NCBI GenBank assembly: GCA_037355855.1
Contig: CM074760.1
Span: forward strand, 1,170,501-1,234,500
From: Pseudo-nitzschia pungens
Lineage: Eukaryota > Bacillariophyta > Bacillariophyceae > Bacillariales > Bacillariaceae
DNA length: 64,000 bases
Direction of reading: 5' to 3'
The stretch's first letter is position 1; each line of letters begins with the position of its first letter. Below are positions 31,363 to 43,320 of this stretch, one piece after another. Both the position numbers and the translations under genes were made by a program. A model generated the notes under the pieces. That model did no database searches and was not told the origin of the DNA. It saw only the letters and a program-made list of their open reading frames with translations.

Positions 31363-34300
31363 TAGTTCCCCGATGATTAGGTGAAGTTTGCATGTGGTTC
31401 AATACAACAGGTTCGGAGTTGTAGTTCAATACAATACGTTTGGAGAACCGGTTGAAGATATGCCGTTGATATTTGGAAGATTTATGGTGATGTAAATTGA
31501 AGTGGGATTGAAGAAGGTTCTTTGTGATACTCAAAAAATCGAAGATTTGTTTCTTGTTCTTGAGAAGGGTCATAATGACATGCTAAAAATAGCAAAAAGA
31601 GTCGAAGAAAATTCTTTTCCTCCCCCAACTGTGATGTACCTCCCCGGGTAGTGGAGCTGATTTGTAATTTCGAGCGATTGAAATTGATTGAAAATTTTCA
31701 ATAGTAACTTAGGACCTTTACGCTGTATGAACTAAGAGGTTGTGTCTCGCATGACATGTGATCGGATTTACCTGTTTTTGGAGTGTCATCTAACTTGCAA
31801 CCTGGTTGCAATGAAAGGGTCGCATTGGGACTTGTAGGTAACCTTACGTAGTCGAACTCGTCATCATGGACACCCATGATGATTGTTTTTTTTCAGGTTC
31901 TCTACGGTAAGATTTTACCGTATGATCGCGCGTGGATCAGAAAACTATGGTATGACTCATCAGATCTGTTTTTACGTCACAGCAGCCTATCTTAGTTGGT
32001 TAGGTAACTTAATCGGCTAAATGTACATTCTTCTTTAGATAAGTTTACTTATTGATTCAAACCCTTGAACACAGAGAGCAAAAAAGCGAGAGGTGACCAT
32101 TGTTGCATGAACCCATCCACAACCCCGACCCTTCTCCGTGCGACACATCCGCGAAGCGTTCAGACAAGCCGGTCGTTCTGGAAATGGATGTTCTTTCGTT
32201 GGGGTGTCACATCAATCTTGTACGGGGAAAAAAGGTGCAGTAAATCTTACTGAGGGAAGCAATAGCATCTGCAGTTGAGCAGCTGCGTGATAGCTGCGAC
32301 GAAAACATCGAAGACATTAACAACCGGAAGAAAACTTCGATGATTGGTTTTCAAGAACCAGAAAAAGTTGGTCTAATTCGCCACTGGAATTCTATCACTG
32401 TTCATGTATGTGAATCGAATTCGTACGTGGTTGTTCCAAGAGGCATGGATAAATATTTTCGTGCATCGTATCCAATCGAGCAGTACGTGTACTTGTACCA
32501 CTCGGAAAACTTCCCCACCATGTTCTTTGATTCGTTGGAAAAAAAGAGTGGTTTCACATCGATCGATTGGACAAATGGACTCGTTGCCTCTAACGCTTCG
32601 GTGGTGGATGCATGATTGGAACATGATGGAAAGTTATGGGATGCACAACTGGTGCCGCTGGTTGGATGTTTTGCAAAACTCATTCAGTATTTAATACCTG
32701 CATCCCAAGTCCATGAAGTAGCAAGAGGAAGGAAATCCGGTCTTCAATGAGAAGAGATTGTTCCAATGTACTGACCGACTCGGTTGGAGGGTTGGAAAAC
32801 GAATGAAAGAGGCCACGGTTGCGAGGGCCAAGTAAGGTGGTGATTATTGTTTCTGGGCGCAAAACCATTCTCGATGTGAAATCACATTAAATCAAAATTG
32901 GAATTGCACGTTCTACACCACTTTACCTGGCGGCAAGTAGATCGGGATACGCCCTATTCCGCTACTCGTTATAGTTCTACGTGTACTATAAATAGCGAAG
33001 GTGCATGAAATGTTCCGCCCTCGACTATCTCTGATCGTGGAAAACCACAAAGCTTTATCTCGTTGATGACGCGCGTTTAGCTTCTATCAGGTATGAATAT
33101 TTCGACCCGCCGTTCACTGATATTGGAGAATGCGCTCGACAGTTTATGGTTGCACTTCACACTTCGTATGACCACTGATTTTTTAAATGCAGGACGACTG
33201 ATGTAGCAAGCGACAAGAAAGGAAGTTGACTCAGTTACTGGTGGTTTTCAGGATGGAGTTTGGGAAGGTACGAAGAGAGTGTGATCTTGTACTGTAGCCC
33301 AAACATTGTTTTGTGTGGCCATATCGGCTCTAATTCTGCAGAATTCAGAGACATGCATGGTAGACATGCTAGTTCAGGATTGGTAAGCTGAGTAGTTTAG
33401 ATCCACCTTTGGTGGGAAAGTTACTTAAATACGTACATTCTTAATACGTAGATTACTATCATTATGTCTTCTGGATAAGTCATCTCTCGCACAAAGGCAT
33501 CAACAAACGTTTTGTTGTCAGATGCCTGTAACAAATACTGCTTCTACTACTGCTTCTGAGATGACACTGATACATTGAATATGGTAGATGTAAATCTCTG
33601 GAGAACCTTCATGGTGCCACTTGGGACATTTGTAGTAACCGTATCAAATGGTGTTATTGGTGTCGCTCACAAGTGGTACTAGGTGATACTACTACCGTTT
33701 TTGTTACTTTTGCACTAGGTCATCTGAACTGTGAGAACTGTCAGATCTGTTCTTGAACAATAGCATACTATGTATTTGAATAAATCCAACAAAAACTCAC
33801 AATTTCTCTGAAGTATGCCCTAGATCAATCATTTATTTTCAAAAAGTAAAATTCTTGCTGTTTGGCACAAGGCAGCTGCATTTTATTTCCGGATCCTTCC
33901 AATGCTGTAACAGCCTTTCTATTCGCCCACGACCTTAGTCAACAACAAAAAGTTTGTTTGTTGACTCGCAGCGGTTGGGAAATACGTTCTTCAGAGTCCC
34001 TCGAGTTCTGAATAGCGGATCCTTCCTCAAGTGTCATTGCTTGGTTGTCGTTTTGGTGACCAGTGGGTTACGAACCGTTTTCCAAAAGTCGAAATCATAA
34101 ATGTTTCCGTTCACTTATCTTTTTCTCACCTTCGAACCTGACCCAAATTTTTTGTGTCGATTCAAACACTTATTGATCTTGAGTCTTTCTCCAAAGCACG
34201 ACTTGCAGATCTTGCACGATTTCTTTCTGACCCAAATTTTCAGTTCCTATCACTTAACGAAAGGAACAGAAATGAAAATGTCATTCCGGCTAATGGTAGC

Positions 34301-34792
34301 GAAAGCTGGGTCATGAACGACTCTGTAGACGATCGAGCCGTCAAATGACGCATTATTTAAATTTTTGAAATCAGGAAATGTTTTTGTGTCACGGAGTCTT
34401 TCGGACTTCCTTCGTACCATTGCTCGTCGCGAACATCGATCTCAAATACGAAGTACTTCGCAATAATCTTGCAGGTCCTGCTATGTGGCCAAATTCTGTG
34501 CTTCTCTGTCGCCAACACTTACCAATTCAGATCCAAGATAGCGGGCAATGACCGACCATTGATACTTACCTCTGATAAAACATTATTTGATATGGCCAAA
34601 ATTTCCCCCTACACTCCACGCAGTGCAGCCGATACTACGAAGCTCATATCGATGCAGTATCACGGTGGGCGACTGAAACAAGAAGCCTTTTCCTTTGGGC
34701 AGAGAAACTATTCTTATTGACATAATCTAAACACGAAGCATTTCACAAAACGAAATCGAAATCAAACCAAACCAAATCAAATCACAGTCACA
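31363..34792. other. Gene-poor region
   Basis: Apart from the decayed fragment at 32097-32837, no gene is called. Plus-strand frames near 34154-34348 (SIQTLIDLESFSKARLADLA) and 34469-34720 (RPLILTSDKTLFDMAKISPY) have protein-like composition but no start context, homology or splice structure that I can support. They may be gene relics or 5' UTR of the Tudor-like gene. Confidence 0.4.
32097..32837 (+). pseudogene. Decayed coding fragment with in-frame stops
   Basis: One forward frame carries protein-like sequence for about 640 nt across two stop codons: TAA at 32241 and TGA at 32613. It includes DKPVVLEMDVLSLGCHINLV, ILLREAIASAVEQLRDSCDE, MIGFQEPEKVGLIRHWNSIT, YFRASYPIEQYVYLYHSENF and LWDAQLVPLVGCFAKLIQYL. 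Near 32727-32734 the sequence moves by +1 into NPVFNEKRLFQCTDRLGWRV and KRMKEATVARAK, ending at a TAA around 32836. No start codon or intron structure accounts for the stops. I do not recognise the family. It is either a pseudogene or exons of a gene that I cannot resolve. Confidence 0.4.
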
Positions 34793-36151
34793 ATGAAATT
34801 CCTTCCCAACGCCATTGTTGCAATCTGTGCCCTCTATTCGGTAGCCTCGGCTACCGAGGCTATCTCCTCGTCGACGAGCAGACAACTCGATACAACGTAC
34901 CCCGTCGGAACTCCTGTTTCCTACTACGAAGACGACCAGTGGTACGACGGTGTCGTCCAGAAATTTCAAAATGGAATCTATACCATCAAGTGGGAGGACG
35001 AGGATGAAATCGAAGAAGTCGAAGCCGGTTTCGAAATGAATCAGATGGTTGAAGATGCCAACGGTGACGACGATGCTCCCCCTGATGCTGTCACACCTGA
35101 CGTTTTTGCCATCGGAACTCCTGCTTTCATCTGGGAAGATGGGCAGTGGTTTGATGGAGAAATTACCGACCACTCCGATGGAGAATACACCGTTACATGG
35201 TCTGATGGAGATGTTGATACCTACGAAGATTATGGAGACGACTTGGAAGAATTGAAGCAAGCTATTCACGATGCCCTTGGTGACGACGATGAAATCACAG
35301 ACGATGATGATAATCAGATTGTTCTCGGAAACAAAGGTGTTGGAAACTACATCGATATCAACTATGATGATGCCACCGACGACGCTGCTTTCGATGACGA
35401 TTCTGGTGAATACGACGACACATACACCGATGATGCTACAGGTGATGATGCTACAGGTGATGATGCTTACGTTGACGATGCTTACGTCGACGATGCCACT
35501 GGCGATGACAACACTCGATCTCCACCCACTATCACTGTCGGAACACCTGTCTCCATTTACGAAGACGGAGCTTGGATCGATGGTGAAGTCACTAAATACT
35601 CTGAAGGTACGTATACTGTCGTCTGGTCTGAAGGTACAGACGAAGAGTATGTTGACGAATATGAAGCCGAAGGAGATGACCTGAAGAGTCTCGAGAAGGC
35701 TGTCGAAAACGCCGTAGGTGACGATGATGCTGCTCCCAATGGCTACAAGTACACGACTAGCAAGTGGAAAATGGATACCAGTGTCAGAGTTGAAGAAGAT
35801 GGTGCCGTATGGTACGGTCGCATTGACGATTATTCTAACGGTGAATACCTCATCGAATGGGATGACGGAGAGTCAGAATGGATCGATGACGTTGAAATCG
35901 TCGGACGAATGGTATTGGATGCCAAGGCCTCACCCAAGGGTATGAAAGCCGGTGGAAAGGCCGTGTTGAGCCTGTTCTTTATTGCTGCAGGTGTGATTGT
36001 TTCGTTCTATGCCTACCGAGGTCAAAAGACACGACGCTCCAAGTCGCGACGACGAGATACGGCATCAGAGACAGTTGCCTTCAAAGACCGGGCGCCACGC
36101 GGTGAAGCAAGTTACTACAAAAAGCAATCCGAAAACCTTCGAATTGTTTAA
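34793..36151 (+). CDS. Membrane protein with four Tudor/SH3-like repeats and Asp-rich linkers, probably extracytoplasmic
   Basis: A single-exon 452-aa protein. The N-terminal signal peptide is about residues 1-21 (MKFLPNAIVAICALYSVASA). Four copies of a small beta-barrel motif of the form VGTPVxxYEDGxWxDGxVxxYxxGxYTVxW occur at about 37-75, 105-145, 246-285 and 325-365, resembling Tudor/Agenet/SH3-like folds. They are joined by acidic linkers; the one at 160-240 is almost pure Asp/Thr/Ala/Tyr (DDATGDDATGDDAYVDDAYV). A single TM segment lies at about 388-408 (AVLSLFFIAAGVIVSFYAY), followed by a basic cytoplasmic tail of about 40 residues (RRSKSRRRD). Predicted topology is type I with the repeats outside the cytosol, unusual for a fold best known from nuclear proteins. 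Ca2+ or peptide binding by the Asp-rich part is a guess. Function is unknown. Confidence 0.82.
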   Translation: MKFLPNAIVAICALYSVASATEAISSSTSRQLDTTYPVGTPVSYYEDDQWYDGVVQKFQNGIYTIKWEDEDEIEEVEAGFEMNQMVEDANGDDDAPPDAVTPDVFAIGTPAFIWEDGQWFDGEITDHSDGEYTVTWSDGDVDTYEDYGDDLEELKQAIHDALGDDDEITDDDDNQIVLGNKGVGNYIDINYDDATDDAAFDDDSGEYDDTYTDDATGDDATGDDAYVDDAYVDDATGDDNTRSPPTITVGTPVSIYEDGAWIDGEVTKYSEGTYTVVWSEGTDEEYVDEYEAEGDDLKSLEKAVENAVGDDDAAPNGYKYTTSKWKMDTSVRVEEDGAVWYGRIDDYSNGEYLIEWDDGESEWIDDVEIVGRMVLDAKASPKGMKAGGKAVLSLFFIAAGVIVSFYAYRGQKTRRSKSRRRDTASETVAFKDRAPRGEASYYKKQSENLRIV

Positions 36152-37701
36152 TATTTGTTTCCTGGATGAAAGTTGATTAGAGGACTCACGGGTAACAACA
36201 CACCGAGAGCCGACTACTGGTCGACTATTATTTTTGATATCCACTTGAAAGCAAATCTTTCAATTGTCAAGAGCCATGTCTACTTCATGTCTTCTTTATG
36301 TACCGTAATACACCATTCTACCATAGTACAGCATACCATAGAAAACTTAAGCACTCAATAACAAATAAAATTCAAGATCTCGAAAAGAAAACAGTCCTTG
36401 TCTTATTGAAATTATCAACTGTTGAGCCCGAAGAATCCAATGACATTAATGTTGAAATTGGGATGGTGAATTAGTGCAGGTGAATAGAAGTAGTAGAGAC
36501 TACATTTTCGATAGAATTACTAGTACAGTTTAGCATTGATCATGTCCAGATTCCTCCAGAATTTTAGCCTTCTTTCTAAAGAAGAAAGTTTGCTTGTCAA
36601 AAAAGCTGAACTACTACTAGTTCGTTCGGAATCTTAGAAATCCTGACTGTTGCTGTCGATCAACAGTCATTGTCTTACCCACAAGCGAAAGAATCTGGAT
36701 TATACGTAGTACGAAGTATGTAGTAAGGATAACATCCTTCTTATATTATGGATAGTACTTTAACTGATAGCACGACAGCAAGATTTGCCACGCGCACATG
36801 CCCACCTATTGACGCATTTCGCGGGGCAATGGAGCCGATCCTTTGGCAGCAACTACTACTAACGAATACAAGTAATCTTTTGTCCCCAAACTCCACGTCA
36901 ACAGCAACTGCTACTAGGCCTAGTACGACAACTAGTACTACTACTAGTAGTAGTACCAGCACTGGGATAGCAGCAGAAGGTGCCATCATATCTGAGTACT
37001 TGTAGGCATGATTCCAAGGAATTTTTTTGCTTCGTGTAGTAGCAACTGATCATACTTTTTTGAATGCAGCAACAATAACTACTAGTAGTACTAGTGGTCT
37101 TGTTTGTCAACCCATCAATGGTACTACTAGTACCGGTAATATTCTTCTTATGGTATGATTCGAGATGAGAATCCTACATGTAACTAGAAGAAGTAAGGTA
37201 AGGCTAAATTACTCGTAGTACTATCTATGAGCAACATCAATTTCAGGATATTGCATAAAACAACATCAGGACTTGTTCTAATACTACTTATTCTTACTAC
37301 ACGGAAGATTTTACTTCGTACTTCGTAATAATCACGCCAAAAAATGATGTACGGTATGCCGCATGTTCTAAAATCTTGCTGTATGAAAATCTTATATTAT
37401 TTGTACGTAGCACTTCCGTAAAAATAGCAATCCGGCGAGTTGTAGAACAACAAACGTTCTTGGACATGCGCCCTCAGACGTTCAACGCTTTTTCTATCAT
37501 TGCTAACGACTGAACGGAAGATGAGAGAAAGTGAGAATGAACCTTTAGAACCTGTGAATCACATCGACAACCTCGTCTATCCCATCAATCCCCCAACAAA
37601 ATGTTCGACAAGAAAAGATTTATGCGTGTTGAACACTCAGCCTCGTGCAAACACAAACTCCTTTACTTATCACCGCTTCATAGAAACAAGATACAAAAAG
37701 A
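36152..37701. other. Intergenic region with triplet arrays
   Basis: About 1.55 kb with no gene called. It holds ACTAGT/AGTACT arrays at 36900-36960 and 37075-37130 and TACGAAGTA/TACTTCGTA words at 36705-36725 and 37310-37330. The frames over the arrays are low complexity. Confidence 0.5.
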
Positions 37702-39379
37702 ATGATGAAACCACGTTTCGTGTCGACTAATATTAGTCTCATGGTAACTTCCGTTGTGGGTGCTATTGCTTTGGTTTCTACCTTGTCGTCCTCGGCGTTC
37801 GCCATATCAACTTCAGAGATGTCGTCAAAACACGGAAATCACTTACGACGACTTACCGAACAAAACTTTCTGGATTTTCAAAGCGATGGTCCTTTCGCTG
37901 ATGGAACCGAGACTTTGTACTACGACTTCAGTTTGGCCTGGAGATTCTTAGGATTCTACACGGATTGCAATGTTTGCGTGGAAGAGGCCGACGACGAAGA
38001 CGAAGAAAACGACGAGGCCAACGATGACGAATACGAAAAGCTCGTCGCTCCTTCGGAATGCTTGGAGAATGGCGAAGACCGTACGGTCTGTCGCCGCTAC
38101 GCCTTGTGGGCGGCTTACGTTGACGAGTCCTACGAGGGCAAGGGGCCGAGCGAATACCAACACTTCGACTATCGAACGAAACGCTGGGACCAATCAGCCT
38201 GTGGTAGCACTGAAGGACGTTGTGCGAAACTGGACTGCCACGATCCTTCGAGCCAGAATTTCAAGCTGGTCGGAGTCTTCAAGGATCATCGGACGGATGT
38301 ATTCATCGACAATTTGATCGACTATCAGGGAGATTGCGTTTGGAACGACGAAGAGTACAAATTTATGAAGGCCATGAAGAGTAACAAAAACAACGACGAC
38401 AAGAATGGAAACAGCCATTCTTTGCTACCGACGAAATGCACGGCCTACGAAATCGAAGGAAAGGGCGGCAAAATCTACTCCGGCTATTACGACGCCCTCC
38501 CCACTAAAAAGGGCAACCTTGGAGTCGCCCTCTACACTGATGCGTCGTGCACAATCCTTTACGAAGGCAAGGATCATTCTGCCCAAGAAGTCATGGCGCG
38601 GTCTCTGGGTACCTCGAGCAGTAATATGGATGGCAAAATCGAATTGTGGAATGAGGCAATGGATGCCTTGAAGATTTGTCAACCCTGTGTTGCCTACGAG
38701 ACCATAACCAACGACCCAAAAAAACCGTACAATGAAAATGGAGATCGGTACGATCAAAAGGACGACAACGATGAAGAAGAGGAAGAAGGGGACGACAACG
38801 ATGGCGCCTTTGTGTGCCGAAACAATCTAGATCGTGATGAGCCAATCAACCAATGCGAAGTATTCACTGAACAAGGAAAAAACAGCATGACGGTTGCATC
38901 TTATGATGATATTTTGCGTACGTATAACCGGAAAAAAAGTATGGCCGATTCTTTGTTGGTGCATTCGATTTGATTCGATCCGATTTGCCATTCGTAATAT
39001 CTTACCGTTGTCTTCTGAATTGCTTTCAATGCTATGGAATCACGCGCTGTATGCCAATGCTCGCTCCATAGTCGCCGAATCCCAAGGAACCGTCACCGGC
39101 ATTGATCTTTCACCATATGGTAAAAGACGAGGGAAAATGCTAATGGGGAAACGCTTTGTAGAACCAGGTCACACGTGGCTCTCTATTTTACTCTTCTTGA
39201 TATCAATGGTTTTTTTCGGTTTTGCTCTATCTCAACTATTTCAAAAGGATCGTTCCAAGCACGGATCGAGTGCGAAAGATTTGAATAAGCCGTTGGTATC
39301 GGGCAATGACGAACAGAATAAAGAGAGAAAAGAGGAGTCGAGAAAGAAATCCCAGACGAGATCGAACACTGAAGATTGA
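37702..39379 (+). CDS. Secretory-pathway type I membrane protein, Cys-containing, unknown function
   Basis: Exon 1 is 37702-38917. The intron 38918-39071 (154 nt) has donor GTACGT and acceptor CTCCATAG. Exon 2 is 39072-39379. The splice joins ASYDDIL to LAESQGTVTG, and the product is 507 aa. The N-terminal signal peptide spans about 1-34, ending SSSAFA. The luminal part has about 13 cysteines in a scattered pattern (DCNVCVEE, APSECLENGEDRTVCRR, GRCAKLDC, ALKICQPCVAYE, NQCEVF) and acidic low-complexity linkers (DDEDEENDEANDDE, DDNDEEEEEGDDND). One C-terminal TM helix (WLSILLFLISMVFFGFAL) is followed by a short basic/Ser cytoplasmic tail. The pattern fits a diatom family of secretory membrane proteins with no assigned function. 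There are two in-frame ATGs at the start (MMKPRF). Confidence 0.8.
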
Positions 39380-40055
39380 AAACAAACGAGAGGCAGAGGA
39401 TGATAATGATGACGACTACCCGCATGGTGATTTAAGCGCAGAAACTAACCCCCACACAACAAAGTGGGACTTCGGAGTTTCAAATCCAACTGCAAGTGGC
39501 ATTGTTCCCTTCATGATCTTCTTCACAAGTATCAGTACGAGTACTATAGATGTTGCGAAAGTAGAATCAACAAACCAGTTGCTTTACATAAAAAAAATGT
39601 GAATCACTACAAAAAAATTATCTAGAATTCATTAGTGCATTGGCCACAAAATAGTGGATTCAAATCGATACGTGATATAGGATTATTATGGCGCAGTCGA
39701 TAAGTACGAGAGTCAACGGGTGCCTAAATTCAGATAGTCATTCTGCAACGACTTTTTCAAACGAAAATCCGTGGAGAACAAACATATCTGCTAGGTTGGA
39801 TTGTCACATCGGTGAAGACGTGGAATATGTGAGGCACCACTTTCAACCATAGTTCAAAATTTAAACATCTAGAAACACCGAATAACACTAAACGCTGGAA
39901 GAAGTCGGGAAGAAGGCATTACTTGTAATGAAAGAAGTTATTTGACGTTGTGAAAATCAGGCGAATATACTAGCAAAGGATGACTGAAAATTGGAACCAT
40001 TAGCAAAAGTTTCCTTGGATTAGAGTGCATAGCAAGGCGTGTCTGGGAGTGGAGG
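39380..40055. other. Intergenic spacer between convergent genes
   Basis: It lies between two 3' ends and presumably holds both 3' UTRs. No feature is recognised. Confidence 0.5.
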
Positions 40056-41117
40056 TCAGCAATCCAGTAGGACGTGAACAAGATGCTTTCTTTGGTCACC
40101 TTCGTTATTCAAGTCTTGGAGTGGAGGGGAAGTAAATGAGAGCCCCTGCTGCTCCTCAAACCGATGGTGTTGTGGATCTTTCGGAACGATACTATGTTTT
40201 CTTGGACGCATTCGAAATGAAAACGCAGATTTTTGGGGTGTTACGTCGTCTTCAAAAAATCGAGAAATTGGTGGGATCGAAGATAGTTTCGTCGTTCCAT
40301 TGGATGTGGATCTATATTCCCCTCCCGTTGGATCATCGGTGGTGCGGATCGGAGCCACGATGTTCGTGGCAAATTGCTTGTAGATAGTCACCCGGCTGGA
40401 AATATTGCAAGCCGTTGTTACTGCGGACGATGGCGTTGCGACTCTAGTAAAAGAATGCACAGTTTCCAAAGCTGTAGAAAGGGGAGCTATAGAAGAAAAA
40501 CGTCCGTTGAGTTCCTCTATTGAATCATCAAGAGATTGTGATTGTGGATGAGACAAAGAGAGTGTTGTAGAACCATCGGATACCAAAGAGAAAGCAAATG
40601 AAACGGGCGATAGATGTGATTTCATTGATTCTCTGGTTCGTAGCTTCTTCGGACGGATCTCCGCTGGATCGATCTGATCGATGCAGATGTCGCCTATATC
40701 GCCATCATCTTGACGGGCACTTGAAGATGTCGATCGATAAGCGTTATCAATCGGATTCGAGGGAAGGGAAAGCGACGCAAGAGTATCGGGTCGCAGACAT
40801 GAGGGGGGAACAACGTGGCCGATACAATCATCTTGTACAACGGGAATTGTTTCTTGGTGTTTCGCATCGGCGCTGTCCTCGTCGAACAGAGGGAGAAATA
40901 AGTCCGGCGTAATCGATCTAGCAGTAACTTGGGGAGGCATAGATAGGTCGCGACGGCGCTCACCGGTGTATGATCGTTTCTTGAGGGATAATCTCGGTAG
41001 CGGTAGTAGTTCGGGCTCCACCGAATTGAATTCGCTGTGTGCATCGCCGACTTGCTCATGGACATGGATTGTAGTGGGGGATTGAGTTGACTTCATTTTC
41101 TCGAGAGAAATACGCAT
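40056..41117 (-). CDS. Ser/Pro-rich protein, unknown function
   Basis: An uninterrupted 353-aa frame from the ATG at 41117 (MRISLEKMKSTQ) to the stop at 40056. No known domain is seen. It is Ser/Thr/Pro-rich and mostly disordered, with basic patches (RLSLKKRSYTGERRRD; RPKKLRTRE) that could act as nuclear localisation signals and many SP/TP sites (RSITPDLF, KSHLSPVSF, DDVTPQKSAF) that look like proline-directed kinase targets. It has no TM segment or signal peptide. Composition and codon use look like a real gene, but there is no homology argument. A regulatory phosphoprotein is a guess. Confidence 0.65.
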   Translation of the reverse strand: MRISLEKMKSTQSPTTIHVHEQVGDAHSEFNSVEPELLPLPRLSLKKRSYTGERRRDLSMPPQVTARSITPDLFLPLFDEDSADAKHQETIPVVQDDCIGHVVPPSCLRPDTLASLSLPSNPIDNAYRSTSSSARQDDGDIGDICIDQIDPAEIRPKKLRTRESMKSHLSPVSFAFSLVSDGSTTLSLSHPQSQSLDDSIEELNGRFSSIAPLSTALETVHSFTRVATPSSAVTTACNISSRVTIYKQFATNIVAPIRTTDDPTGGEYRSTSNGTTKLSSIPPISRFFEDDVTPQKSAFSFRMRPRKHSIVPKDPQHHRFEEQQGLSFTSPPLQDLNNEGDQRKHLVHVLLDC

Positions 41118-41480
41118 TGATGGGTTAAATTATGATGGCTCTTTTTGAATCGTCATTGATTGCCTATGTGACAGGTTCTATCCGTTATAGAATGCTTTCC
41201 ATATTGTGAGCCATCAGAAACTGCATACAAAAATCAATTCTAAAAACTACCCTCTGCCATCGACTCGTGTTGCGAAAGGCAATTTCATAGAGGATCGGAT
41301 AAACCTTATCATCGAAAGAAGAACAAACCCAATCGGAGGAGGCTTGTACCGGTACCGGTCTCCTTTCCGACTGAGGAAATCGAAGTGTCATTGATCTCAA
41401 AAGGGGTGACATTATCGACTCAGATTGACATCATCATTGATACGATGTTCTCACGAAAATATTGCATGAAGTATGTTTCG

Positions 41481-41642
41481 TACAGGCTGACCTTCTATAA
41501 ACATTAAGTATGTTTCGATCATGAGGTGTCTTCGGTTCGCAGAACCCCTTCGCTCCCGTACAGGCTGACCTTCTATACATTAAGTATGTTTTGATCATGA
41601 GGTGTCTTCGGTTCGCAGAACCGTGACATCTTCGCTCCCGAT
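41481..41642. repeat. Tandem duplication of about 77-84 bp
   Basis: GTACAGGCTGACCTTCTATA...CATTAAGTATGTTT(C/T)GATCATGAGGTGTCTTCGGTTCGCAGAACC...CTTCGCTCCC occurs twice in a row from 41481 and from 41558. The copies differ by short indels (the second has GTGACAT). Each contains the mini-hairpin GGTTC-GCA-GAACC. Confidence 0.85.
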
Positions 41643-41803
41643 CTTATTCGCGAAAAAAGTCACGAGCGAAGAAAGCATGAAACTTCTATTCTTTGGGGGT
41701 TAATACGCCTATTAGAAATAGGAGATAATTAAAATGAATGGGGTTTTGTATTTGCAAGAAACAAATTGCATCATCGAAGAGCTTTCGAGAGATGTTACTA
41801 GTT

Positions 41804-41897
41804 GCTACGGAATTCCTATCAGCTGTCCCCCGGTTTCCGTCGAAATGAGTAGATTGGGATTTAAAACCGGGGACAGCTGATTGGAATTTTATAGTAT
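41804..41897. repeat. Foldback (inverted-repeat) element, copy 2
   Basis: Same element as at 13694-13788. The left arm is CTACGGAATTCCTATCAGCT then GTCCCCCGGTTTCCG. The right arm is AAAACCGGGGACAGCTGATT then GGAATTTTATAGTA. Stem sequence is conserved between copies while the loop differs (CGAAATGAGTAGATTGGGAT against the loop at 13731-13750), with some changes in the outer arm. Confidence 0.8.
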
Positions 41898-42726
41898 CGT
41901 ACATAAGCGATCCCATTGTACTCGTAATTAATCCCTTGACTATGAAGAATGAATTAGAACATTCTATTTAGTTTAAAGAACATAATCGCGAGGACAAAAA
42001 CATAAGAATAAATAATATGAGTATTTTTAATAGCGTAGGGCGTTAACAATTCCATACCGTTTGAAATTGAACTGGGCTGCATTGTAGCGGATGCGCAGCA
42101 GGCGTCTTCAGAACGGCGGAGAATAATTACTTACACCTTGTTCGACCTTCTTCGAATCAGAGTACAAGCTTTGTTGCTAAGGTTACCATTCAGACAGATC
42201 GCATGTCACCGGTTTTGAATCAGGAACGCTGCCACTGCTACGGTTCTAGTACTATTAGTGCACATACGGTAGCCGTATTATCACCAACACTACTAACTTG
42301 GTGCCTATGATTCAGCATTCACAACGATAAATATATTCGCTGGTCATCCTCATTATCACCACCATCTGTCACACAGTCAACACCACATGCCGTATCAATC
42401 AAAACTACGACAACCAAGAAACAAACTATTGAAAGGGGTAAGAAGAAACAAACCCTGTTTCTACTACTATCAAGTCGCAACCGAATATCAAAAAGGTTCT
42501 GGAGAAGAAAGAGAAAAAATAATGATTGTGCAAGCAATAACCTTACCTTTTCCCGAATTTTGTCAATCAGAACGAATTCAATAATGTTAAGGTCGCTCCA
42601 GTGTTACGGTACTGATGGTAGTAGTAGTAGTATCAAACAATGAGGGCATCAGAAGGGAAACCATGGTGACGCACCAGTGCATCATATAACAGGCAGACGA
42701 GCACTGATGGGATGTTGCTTTCTTTT

Positions 42727-42845
42727 CTACTACGGACTACCACTAGTACTAGTACTCTAGTACTAGTAGTAGTACTGCTGGTAGTAGTACTAGTACTACT
42801 ACTAGTAGTGCAACAACGAAAGATATCTGGTAGTAGTGGTACTAG
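42727..42845. repeat. ACTAGT/TACTAGTA array
   Basis: Dense self-complementary ACTAGT, AGTACT and TAGTAG triplets over about 120 bp. Confidence 0.85.
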
Positions 42846-43227
42846 TAGCACTATTATGTATTACTTTGTTACTACTACATACGGTTTAGCAAGAACAAAC
42901 TGAGTATCATCATCCTCATTGCTACTGGTTATGAAAGAGAAGCGTGACATGCATGGCTGATGTGGTTGAAATTGCCAATACTATTTGATGAATATTGACA
43001 GTAAGGTTAGTTGGAACACTATTGTGACCAGTTATATTCGACCCCGGCAGCTTGGCATTTTTTGAATGAAAGGAAAATTACTAGTTTCTAATACTATTTA
43101 AATGTCTTCCCAAACATTTATCAACAACCAAAACACAAAAACACTTTTTCACATTGTTGTTTCCCATCCTCCTACTAATGTACTTCGTAGCTGGTTGGTT
43201 GGAAGGCAATTCATAGGTGTTGTGCGC

Positions 43228-43320
43228 ATACTACTACTAGTACTAGTAGTAGTACTAGCTAGTTCACATTTACTAGTACTACTAGTAGTACTAGTAGTAC
43301 TACTAGTAGTACTTGTAGCA
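43228..43320. repeat. ACTAGT/TACTAGTA array
   Basis: A second array of the same kind, about 90 bp, with near-perfect alternation of ACTACT, AGTACT and AGTAGT. Confidence 0.85.

Noticed and set aside
38894..39071. Frame break in the secreted protein gene
   Set aside because: A 154-nt intron (GTACGT...CTCCATAG) joins the frames cleanly into ASYDDIL-LAESQGTVTG.
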